This document shows positions 57,851-64,000 of a stretch of DNA of 64,000 nt, one piece after another; the first letter of the stretch is position 1; every line of letters begins with the position of its first letter. The notes under the pieces were generated by a model, which searched no databases, was not told the origin of the DNA, and saw nothing but the letters and a program-made list of their open reading frames with translations. The stretch spans positions 1 through 64,000 of the forward strand of contig NZ_FTOH01000012.1 of the NCBI RefSeq assembly GCF_900156675.1. Reading direction: 5' to 3'. Position numbers and translations under genes: made by a program. The DNA is from Thalassolituus maritimus. Lineage in GTDB: Bacteria; Pseudomonadota; Gammaproteobacteria; Pseudomonadales; Oceanobacteraceae.

Positions 57851-57956
57851 AATTGCACGAAGTATACAGAGTGACTGTAACTTCCACCACGATGGGGAGT
57901 TGCTTTTCCGTCTTATAGCCAAAAGCATGGGAAGAATTACGAAATAGAATGACAAA

Positions 57957-58000
57957 ATAACTTAACGGTTATATTTCAGATGCAAACCATACGATATAAT
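57957..58000 (+). promoter_or_regulatory. Putative promoter/operator of the ArsR-type gene
   Basis: A TATAAT -10 box lies at 57995-58000, upstream of the assigned start at 58047, and a short dyad ATAAC...GTTAT (57957-57961, 57968-57972) lies near the -35 position. No strong -35 is seen. Autoregulation by the encoded repressor would fit, and apbE diverges nearby. Confidence 0.35.
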
Positions 58001-58046
58001 GAGACTGAGAATTACTTTTGAAACGATACATCGAGTACCGGACACC

Positions 58047-58382
58047 ATGTCGAACAATGCAGAATCTATGTCAGACGAAATGCTTGAGCTGATTGCACAG
58101 CGATTCAGGCTCCTGTCTGACCCTATGCGGCTGAAAATACTTCACCAACTACAGAGCGGCGAAAAGTCTGTCACTGAGCTGGTAGAGAACACCGGCGCAT
58201 CCCAGCCTAATGTCTCCAAACACCTGTCGACTCTACGCACTCACGGCCTTGTGAAACGTCGCCAGGAAGGCAATATGGCATTTTTCAGTATTGCTGCGCC
58301 TTTCATTTTCGATGTATGCAACACAGTATGCGACAGCATGAAGAGCGAGTGGGAGCAGCGATCAAGCCTGCTAGGTAGCTGA
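58047..58382 (+). CDS. ArsR/SmtB-family transcriptional regulator
   Basis: Winged-helix repressor of 111 residues from ATG 58047; an upstream in-frame ATG (57999) lies on the promoter -10 and is rejected. The DNA-binding core reads RFRLLSDPMRLKILHQLQ and GASQPNVSKHLSTLRTHGLV. The alpha-3 metal site CxC of arsenic/cadmium sensors is absent. Two cysteines in the last helix (DVCNTVCDS) could sense metal or sulfur species. Its target is unknown; divergent apbE-nqrM is a candidate. Confidence 0.88.
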   Translation: MSNNAESMSDEMLELIAQRFRLLSDPMRLKILHQLQSGEKSVTELVENTGASQPNVSKHLSTLRTHGLVKRRQEGNMAFFSIAAPFIFDVCNTVCDSMKSEWEQRSSLLGS

Positions 58383-58390
58383 ATCGCTCA

Positions 58391-59275
58391 TTATGACGGG
58401 AGCGACCAGATCGTGCGCGCTCCCTGCCTCACATGCTCGACGTACTCTTCTGATGACCAACCATCCAGTACCCGCCTGAATTGATTCCGCTCGATACGAA
58501 CACCATCCACTGCATGACTTCCGGGGTTATCCGACAGCAATCTCGCCTTAACCTCAGCAGTCAAAACCTGCTCCATATGCGTTCTGAGACGATCTTCACT
58601 GGCACCGAGACGCAACAACGGCAGAACGCTTCTCCAGATTCTGTCTGTCTTCATGGGTAGCTTAACCAACTGGCGAGCAAGATTCCCTCCACGATACACG
58701 TTAGCCTGAGCAATCAACTCAATGTCTTTCCGTGGTGGCGTGCCGAGTGGCGCAACTTTCGTTGGAAACGAGCGTTCTGCCATCCTGATACGATCACTGT
58801 CGTCGGCGATGTGCGCGAGCGCTTTGACATCGCGCTCCCAGTTCTTCAGGAGGGTTTTCACATGGACGCTTAACTCATCCAGCAAATGCCAGATTTTACC
58901 TGACACCTGGCTTCGCACTTGCTGACGCAATTCTTGCAACCTCACGTCACTGGTGCCACTGCCATCCATGCCCGTCTGCATAAGGTAGTAAACAGGCTTG
59001 TGCAACGACTGCGCATAAACCAGCTCACGATGCTGAAAACTAATGCCGGTGGGCGTCGTTGGGCCGTAGTTTTCACCCAACAGCAAAAGAAAAGCATCCG
59101 CCTGCGCAATCTGCTTTTTTACCAATTCCCAGTCATACTGAGCGTAGCGTGCATCCCAGACAAGTCCTGCGCCCACAGCGCCAGCCAGGGCGACTTGTCG
59201 ATCGACCTCGAATCGCGCTGCAACATCATCTGGCAGACTGGAGACGTAGACTAGGAGATATTCTTTGCTCGGCAT
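58391..59275 (-). CDS. DUF4062-like (TIR-related fold) protein
   Basis: A 294-residue protein. The N-terminal 120 residues have the DUF4062 layout: strand LLVYVSSLPDDVAARFEVDR (Ser pair after the first strand), a later strand ADAFLLLLGENYGPTTPTG, then ISFQHRELVYAQSLHKPVYY. This domain is distantly TIR-like and often found in STAND-type or defence proteins, but here no NTPase follows. The C-terminal half (about 150-294) is helical and unfamiliar. It converges with the ArsR gene. Function unknown. Confidence 0.6.
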   Translation of the reverse strand: MPSKEYLLVYVSSLPDDVAARFEVDRQVALAGAVGAGLVWDARYAQYDWELVKKQIAQADAFLLLLGENYGPTTPTGISFQHRELVYAQSLHKPVYYLMQTGMDGSGTSDVRLQELRQQVRSQVSGKIWHLLDELSVHVKTLLKNWERDVKALAHIADDSDRIRMAERSFPTKVAPLGTPPRKDIELIAQANVYRGGNLARQLVKLPMKTDRIWRSVLPLLRLGASEDRLRTHMEQVLTAEVKARLLSDNPGSHAVDGVRIERNQFRRVLDGWSSEEYVEHVRQGARTIWSLPS

Positions 59276-59311
59276 TTCCGTACGAAAGATAGGGTTCTGT
59301 TAAGCTGGCAA

Positions 59312-60253
59312 CTATAACAGCCCAGACAGATTCAGAACATAGATAATCGTCGTCACCGTCACGCCTGACCCGAGCGTGGATAGAGCGATCACATCCGCCG
59401 TCAGGCGGCTATCAGCATTCATACTCTTAGCCATAACAAACGCTGCAGCTGCCGTAGGAGAGGCAAACATAAGAGCAGCAACCCCCAACGCCGCCCCAGT
59501 TATCCCGATATAAACTGCGGAAATAATAATTAATACAGGCAATACAACCAGCTTAAGAGCAACGGCCGACCAGACTACTGAGTCGGCAAGCAATGCTCGA
59601 TTGATTGTCAGTGATGCACCAATTCCTATGAGAGCCAGAGGGAGTGTTAATCCAGCGAGAATATCGCCTGTCTGAAGAAGCACTTGAGGCAATTCCAGCC
59701 CCAGACTGCGGACGACACCCGCCAGCGCAATGGCAATAATCAAAGGATTTCGAGCCGTCGTCATCAGCTGCTGCCCCCAGGAAATATTCTTATCCCCGGA
59801 GGCAAGCACCCAGACAGAGAGAAGATTGTAGACTGGTGTAACCACCGCTAATACAAGTGCGCCCAGTATCGCGCCCTCTTCCGGGTATGCATTCAGGCAG
59901 AGTGCGAGCCCGACAATCCCCAGGTTCGACCGGAATGCCCCCTGAACAAATGCTCCGTGACGTCGCGGCGAAACGCGAAGCACCTTAGACACAGCAAAAA
60001 CAAACGCAAATGCAGCGAGCGAAGCACTCAAAGAAAACCACACCAGCGGCAGGTGCTGAGAAACCGCCATATCAGCGGTCACAATCGCCAGAAACATAAG
60101 CACCGGCAAAGACACATTGAACACAAGTCGCGACGAGGTCGATACGAAAGCATCATCGATATGCTGCTTATGCCGGAGGTAAACACCCAGTACGACAAGC
60201 AGTACGACGGGCACAGTAATGGAGAGAGTCTGGATAAGCAGTGAGATATACAT
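59312..60253 (-). CDS. AEC family transporter
   Basis: Auxin-efflux-carrier-type membrane transporter, 313 residues with about ten transmembrane segments in two five-helix repeats (VPVVLLVVLGVYLRHKQ; LTLPLALIGIGASLTI). Bacterial members move malonate, malate or similar anions or are uncharacterised; the substrate here is unknown. It stands alone on the minus strand and diverges from a small basic-protein gene. Confidence 0.88.
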   Translation of the reverse strand: MYISLLIQTLSITVPVVLLVVLGVYLRHKQHIDDAFVSTSSRLVFNVSLPVLMFLAIVTADMAVSQHLPLVWFSLSASLAAFAFVFAVSKVLRVSPRRHGAFVQGAFRSNLGIVGLALCLNAYPEEGAILGALVLAVVTPVYNLLSVWVLASGDKNISWGQQLMTTARNPLIIAIALAGVVRSLGLELPQVLLQTGDILAGLTLPLALIGIGASLTINRALLADSVVWSAVALKLVVLPVLIIISAVYIGITGAALGVAALMFASPTAAAAFVMAKSMNADSRLTADVIALSTLGSGVTVTTIIYVLNLSGLL

Positions 60254-60330
60254 GGCGCGCAGTATACACCCGATGAAAACAGCATGTGAGTCAGGTAAAA
60301 TGCTCTTTCACTTTTCCTGAAGCAGTCACC

Positions 60331-60666
60331 ATGACCCGTAAAAAGAAAACCCGCTCGCTATCGCGCATCCATCAGGTAAAAACCGGAAGCATCAAAAAGC
60401 TGAAGCGAGAGGCTGGCACCGATCGTCAAAGCGGCAAGCGCACCAGCAAAAAGAATAAGTCTGTCTTCGAGAAGTTCCTTGAATCGAATCCAGAAGCCAA
60501 AAAGCAACTGAAAGCCGACCAGGAAGCAGTAGCACGCAAGAAGGGAGCTACTCAGCGTGTGGACTCGCAAAAAGACCGTGAACACAAGCGTGAAGAAACC
60601 AAAGAAAGAGATCCAGACCTGCTCAGCCTGCTGGATAGCAATAAACGCGACGAAGACCTGTACTGA
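60331..60666 (+). CDS. Small highly charged protein of unknown function
   Basis: A 111-residue protein from ATG 60331 (MTRKKKTRSLSRIHQVKTG); the upstream in-frame ATG at 60286 has no better site. Lys, Arg, Glu and Asp make up about half of it, with a basic N-terminus and an acidic C-terminus (DPDLLSLLDSNKRDEDLY), and it is likely disordered. It overlaps the rRNA methyltransferase start by one base, so a ribosome-related role is plausible. A weak resemblance to YihI-like GTPase regulators was considered but not accepted. Confidence 0.7.
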   Translation: MTRKKKTRSLSRIHQVKTGSIKKLKREAGTDRQSGKRTSKKNKSVFEKFLESNPEAKKQLKADQEAVARKKGATQRVDSQKDREHKREETKERDPDLLSLLDSNKRDEDLY

Positions 60667-61754
60667 TGCCCCACTGGCCTAAAGCCGACCTGAACCTTCG
60701 GTGCTACCCCGATGTGCCTGCCAACGTCAGCATGCCGTGGGATGCTGCTGATGAATTCCTGATTAATGAGGCCGACCAGCCAGTCAGCCTCATATTGAAT
60801 GATCGCTACGGCGCTCTGTCCTGCGCGTTCCCCGAGGCTCAGTTATGGCATGACAGTTTCTGTGCCCAGGTAGCCACACAACAGAACCGCAGCGAAAACG
60901 GACTGCCAGAAGCAAAGTTCCTGAGCCAGCCCGACCTGTCTGATGCCTTCGTTCAGGCCAGCTCAGATGGCGACAACTCAATCGTTCTGATCCGCATTCC
61001 CAAGCAAAAAGAGCAGCTATCAGAACAGCTTCACTATCTGTCGAAGATCTCTTCTGATGCCACGATTCTTCTTGCCGGAATGGCGAAGCACATCCCGATA
61101 CCACTATTAAACTGGCTTGAGGAGCATGCTGGCCACTACGAACAGCTGCCAGTAGTCCGCAAAGCCAGGCTAATAAAAATACGGGGGTTAGCCGGATTCA
61201 GAGACCTGCTACCATCCACCCGCAGCTATGAAATCAACGGCTTTTCCCTGTCAGCACCGGCCGGGGTCTTCTGCGGTGACAGGCCAGATCCAGGAGCGCG
61301 CGCGCTGCTGAAGCACCTGCCCGCCAACCAGACCGGAGTCATCTGCGATCTGGGGTGTGGCAACGGCATTCTCTCAGTACACCTTGCCAGCAACAATCCG
61401 GAAGCGATCATTATAGGTACCGACGATTCTCAGCTGGCAACCCTCGCAGCCAGAGAAAACCTCAGGGCCAACTCTCTGAAGGGTGATATACGTCAGGGCA
61501 ACATTTTGTCGTCGGTTGAAGAAACCCTGGATACGGTTATCTGCAACCCGCCATTTCACGATGGCCACAAGCAGCTGACCTCCATCGCAGAAAGCATGTT
61601 TCATGAAAGCTTTCATCAACTGCGCAGCGGTGGTGAACTGCTCGTTGTCGCCAATCGCCATCTGCCTTACACCAAAGTGCTGAAGCGGCTATTCAGAAAT
61701 GTGGAGCTGATTTCCGATGATAAGCGTTTCAATATTTATCGCTGCGTTCGTTGA
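60666..61754 (+). CDS. rlmG: 23S rRNA (guanine-1835-N2) methyltransferase RlmG
   Basis: A 362-residue methyltransferase with two related domains. The N-terminal domain has PWDAADEFLINE and LILNDRYGALSCAFPEA, close to E. coli RlmG (AWEAADEYLLQQ, LILNDAFGALSCAL), favouring RlmG over RsmC. The C-terminal catalytic domain has the SAM motif VICDLGCGNGILSVHL and the amino-methylation motif CNPPFHDGH. The next gene starts at its stop codon. Confidence 0.92.
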   Translation: MPHWPKADLNLRCYPDVPANVSMPWDAADEFLINEADQPVSLILNDRYGALSCAFPEAQLWHDSFCAQVATQQNRSENGLPEAKFLSQPDLSDAFVQASSDGDNSIVLIRIPKQKEQLSEQLHYLSKISSDATILLAGMAKHIPIPLLNWLEEHAGHYEQLPVVRKARLIKIRGLAGFRDLLPSTRSYEINGFSLSAPAGVFCGDRPDPGARALLKHLPANQTGVICDLGCGNGILSVHLASNNPEAIIIGTDDSQLATLAARENLRANSLKGDIRQGNILSSVEETLDTVICNPPFHDGHKQLTSIAESMFHESFHQLRSGGELLVVANRHLPYTKVLKRLFRNVELISDDKRFNIYRCVR

Positions 61755-62365
61755 TGCCCGTCTTTCCGCTCACCAGTTTCACTTACGAAACAGAAGTCAA
61801 AAACAGTCGATTTATCGCTGAGGTGCTGCCAGTGACAGACCCTGAAGCGATCAGATTGCGCCAGCAAATGCTGAAAGGTGCCCATCCTAAAGCCAATCAC
61901 GTGTGTTACGGCTTTCGCGTGATGAATGCTGAAGGCCAGGTTTCCGAAGGATTCAGTGACGATGGTGAGCCCGGCGGAACCAGCGGTCCGCCAATACTGA
62001 GAGTGATGCAACACCATAACCTGATTAATTGTGCGATTCTGATTACTCGATACTTTGGTGGTATAAAGCTGGGAATGGGCGGTCTTCAGCGTGCGTACAG
62101 TAGCTCTGCGTCCGATGCCATCATAAACAGCCAGCAGGATAACTGGGTTGAATGGCGTCCCGTCAAATCACTTTGCCTTAAGTGCGATTTCAGAAATGAG
62201 GCGCAAGCCCGCTACATTGCGGGCGAAGCAGGCGCCAGCATCGATAAAGAAGAGTACTCTGCGACTGGCGTCAGCCTGACGCTATCAGTTACAGAAGATC
62301 AGGAAGCCTCCCTACGGAGTCACCCGGATGCAAGGTTGTTCGAAATCGCGTCAGGCGCGTCTTAG
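61754..62365 (+). CDS. yigZ: YigZ/IMPACT family protein
   Basis: A 203-residue member of the UPF0029 family (E. coli YigZ; eukaryotic IMPACT relatives bind Gcn1). ATG 61754 shares the A of the rlmG TGA. Domain 1 has the signature NHVCYGFRVM, FSDDGEPGGTSGPPIL and RYFGGIKLGMGGLQRAYS; domain 2 is the ferredoxin-like DUF1949 C-terminus. Its cellular role in bacteria is not settled. Confidence 0.9.
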   Translation: MPVFPLTSFTYETEVKNSRFIAEVLPVTDPEAIRLRQQMLKGAHPKANHVCYGFRVMNAEGQVSEGFSDDGEPGGTSGPPILRVMQHHNLINCAILITRYFGGIKLGMGGLQRAYSSSASDAIINSQQDNWVEWRPVKSLCLKCDFRNEAQARYIAGEAGASIDKEEYSATGVSLTLSVTEDQEASLRSHPDARLFEIASGAS

Positions 62366-62731
62366 AATTTCTGGAATCTCGCATGGCTCGCGGACGGGAT
62401 GAATATTGATATTACCAACGCCTGCACCAGCCAGACGATTGTAGATATCGCATGGAGAAGCATCAAAACGCAGGCACAGTACCGATTTATCCGCGCATAT
62501 ACGTCTCACCGAATGAACGCGACAGACGCCAAGGCTTTCCGGGCGGACTTTCTGTACATCGTTAGAGGCACGCAATTGCATCTCGAATTCACGAAACCGG
62601 CCACTCTCATCCCGCAATTCTGCGAGTTCACGCTGACTGATTATGCTCTCAAATCCCATTGGGGTGAGCTGATTAATATCGACTGATAGTTGCGTGCCGG
62701 TGACATCTACCAGTGTAAGCTCAGTATTCAT
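62351..62731 (-). CDS. PilZ-like domain protein
   Basis: ATG 62731 gives 126 residues. The core GRFREFEMQLRASNDVQK and CRVHSVRRICADKSVLCLRFD resembles a PilZ beta-barrel, but the c-di-GMP signature RxxxR-DxSxxG is absent or degenerate, so ligand binding is doubtful. It overlaps the 3' end of yigZ by 15 bases in convergent orientation. No nearby partner suggests a pathway. Confidence 0.5.
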   Translation of the reverse strand: MNTELTLVDVTGTQLSVDINQLTPMGFESIISQRELAELRDESGRFREFEMQLRASNDVQKVRPESLGVCRVHSVRRICADKSVLCLRFDASPCDIYNRLAGAGVGNINIHPVREPCEIPEILRRA

Positions 62732-62924
62732 AGGCCTTGCCGCTTCACTGTACACACTTTAGACAATAGACAACCTTGAGATTTATGCAAAGTCAAGACT
62801 ACATGGCATGCCACTTTGTAAAACGAGAACTGTCGTACATGCTTCACCATGACCTTGTGATCAAACTCTCATTACTACTTTTTCTGTACAATAACCTCCT
62901 ACCAATAATCACGGAGCTTAATCA

Positions 62925-63455
62925 GTGCCATCCGATACCCACCTCAGTCCGATTGCCCGCAGTGCCTGGTGTCTCGCGCTTATCGACAGCTGCATTCCCC
63001 ATCTGACCCTTGAAGAGAGCGAGACGGCTTCAAACTTTGATCACTGGAAAAAAGCAATATCAAAACTCAGGGCTTTCATCTGTGGTGAGCTGAAGTCAGA
63101 GTCGAACCTTGAGCGGTTCTACAACGCATTTTCTGACTGGGAAGCCACCTTCGAGAATGCTGACTCCCTTAATGGGCGCATCTCTGCTTTGGTGTTTTCT
63201 GCGACCCACACAGCGTTTGCGGCTCTGTTTGATGAAGACTCGGATGACACCTCGCTCATACGAGGCAACATTAACGATTTGCATCAGGAGCTTGAAGCTC
63301 TCGGCGGCGATGGTGAAGGACTGGCCGACTATTGGAAGGAGCTGGACGACGAATGGACATCAGCCCTGAGCAATGTAAAGCAAAGACCCATCTCTGGCGC
63401 CATTCTGCGCTCGCTCACAGACGTTGACACCTCGCCTTTTGGCTTGTCCTCCTGA
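62925..63455 (+). CDS. Hypothetical acidic protein
   Basis: A 176-residue protein from GTG 62925, supported by GGAG eight bases upstream. It is acidic and mostly helical (LRAFICGELKSESNLERFYNAF, shown in part) with two cysteines near the start and no signal or transmembrane segment. I recognise no family. It is preceded by a 169-base gap without features and followed by the yegQ leader. Confidence 0.65.
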   Translation: MPSDTHLSPIARSAWCLALIDSCIPHLTLEESETASNFDHWKKAISKLRAFICGELKSESNLERFYNAFSDWEATFENADSLNGRISALVFSATHTAFAALFDEDSDDTSLIRGNINDLHQELEALGGDGEGLADYWKELDDEWTSALSNVKQRPISGAILRSLTDVDTSPFGLSS

Positions 63456-63483
63456 TCCGTCGCAGCTGCCAGAAATACTAAAT

Positions 63484-63517
63484 TATGCTAGTCTCCGCGC
63501 TCGAATTTGCGCGGAGG
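63484..63517 (+). promoter_or_regulatory. yegQ leader: -10 box and hairpin over the ribosome binding site
   Basis: A TATGCT -10-like box (63484-63489) is followed by CTCCGCGC (63493-63500) and GCGCGGAG (63509-63516), a perfect 8-bp stem with an 8-base loop. The 3' arm contains most of the GGAGG ribosome binding site (63513-63517), so the structure could hide it from the ribosome. Confidence 0.45.
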
Positions 63518-63524
63518 CTACACC

Positions 63525-64000
63525 ATGACCTTTACCCCAGAACTGCTATCGCCCGCTGGTACGCTGAGCAACATGAAATACGCGTTTGCCTACGGTGCTG
63601 ACGCGGTATACGCCGGCCAGCCAAGATACAGCCTTCGCGTTCGCAATAACGACTTCAACATGCAGAATCTTGCCACCGGGATCGAGTACGCTCACAACCT
63701 TGGCAAGCAGTTCTATGTAGCGAGCAATATTGCACCACACAACTCAAAGATCGCGACCTATATGCGTGATATTGAGCCTGTCATTGAGATGAAGCCAGAC
63801 GCGCTGATCATGTCCGATCCAGGCCTGATTATGATGGTCAAAGACAAATGGCCGGATCAGGTGATCCACCTGTCTGTTCAGGCAAACGTCGTCAACTGGG
63901 CCAGCGTTGAATTCTGGCGTCGCCAGGGCGTCAGCCGCATTATTCTGTCGCGCGAGCTGTCGCTTGAAGAAATTGCTGAAATCCGCGAAAAGTGCCCGGA
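63525..64000 (+). CDS. yegQ: U32 peptidase-family tRNA hydroxylation protein (5' part)
   Basis: Cut by the window edge; 158 residues are visible from ATG 63525, with GGAGG seven bases upstream. The start TPELLSPAGTLSNMKYAFAY, GADAVYAGQPRYSLRVRNNDF and HLSVQANVVNWASVEFWRRQ match YegQ (TrhP) of the U32 family, which supports 5-hydroxyuridine formation at tRNA position 34. The last motif reads VSRIILSRELSLEEI, as expected for this family. Confidence 0.9.
   Translation, partial: MTFTPELLSPAGTLSNMKYAFAYGADAVYAGQPRYSLRVRNNDFNMQNLATGIEYAHNLGKQFYVASNIAPHNSKIATYMRDIEPVIEMKPDALIMSDPGLIMMVKDKWPDQVIHLSVQANVVNWASVEFWRRQGVSRIILSRELSLEEIAEIREKCP

Overview
The window is a stretch of chromosome from a gammaproteobacterium, most likely a marine Oceanospirillales or Pseudomonadales relative. 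The evidence is gene order: gacA-uvrC-pgsA-tRNA(Gly-Cys-Leu), ftsK-lolA-rarA-crcB-serS-cysG, aat-bpt-infA, clpA/clpS/cspD and icd-rluE-nudJ-mnmA-hflD all resemble the order known in Pseudomonas and Escherichia. It also carries a monomeric NADP isocitrate dehydrogenase, soluble transhydrogenase SthA, NqrM/ApbE and an ETF/ETF-quinone oxidoreductase locus. Coding density is high. I see no transposase, integrase, prophage, CRISPR array or rRNA.

Layout. 1-1250: gene-poor left edge with strong hairpins and a decayed AraC-type regulator. 1317-5518: rapA and gorA. 5641-14490: one minus-strand type II secretion operon (gspE to gspM) led by a UDP-glucose dehydrogenase-like gene whose catalytic and NAD-binding residues are largely replaced; gspC, gspD and gspN are absent. 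14665-18283: etfBA diverging from etfD (ETF-QO). 18383-24343: a DUF6160-type exported protein, a DUF1285 protein, a radical SAM protein, three tRNAs, pgsA, uvrC and a GacA/UvrY response regulator. 24399-28110: a PatZ-like lysine acetyltransferase diverging from a histone-deacetylase-family enzyme. 28486-32368: tRNA-Ser, tusDCB-tusE-ybiB and cysG. 32365-43595: housekeeping genes serS to cspD. 43662-48999: icd, rluE, nudJ, mnmA, hflD.

49024-50772 is the main accessory insert: three short AT-richer genes, namely a STAS-like/GHKL ATPase fusion, a DUF4325 STAS-like protein and a membrane-anchored coiled protein. It lies where purB usually follows hflD, and just upstream of dusA, a known island integration site. 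It looks like a compact partner-switching signalling or defence cassette and is my best candidate for an undescribed system. 51184-64000 continues with dusA, a rhodanese, transaldolase, a TerB-like protein, a Tus-like replication-terminus protein followed by a 92-bp GGAAGA repeat, sthA, apbE-nqrM, an ArsR regulator, a DUF4062-like protein, an AEC transporter, rlmG, a YigZ-family protein, a PilZ-like protein, an unknown protein and the 5' part of a yegQ/trhP-type U32 peptidase-family gene.

Functional themes: protein secretion (Gsp), fatty-acid and amino-acid electron transfer (ETF), translation and tRNA modification (TusBCDE, MnmA, DusA, RlmG, RluE, YegQ, SerS, Aat, Bpt, IF-1), N-degron proteolysis (Aat, Bpt, ClpS, ClpA) and NADPH/thiol redox balance (GorA, Icd, SthA).
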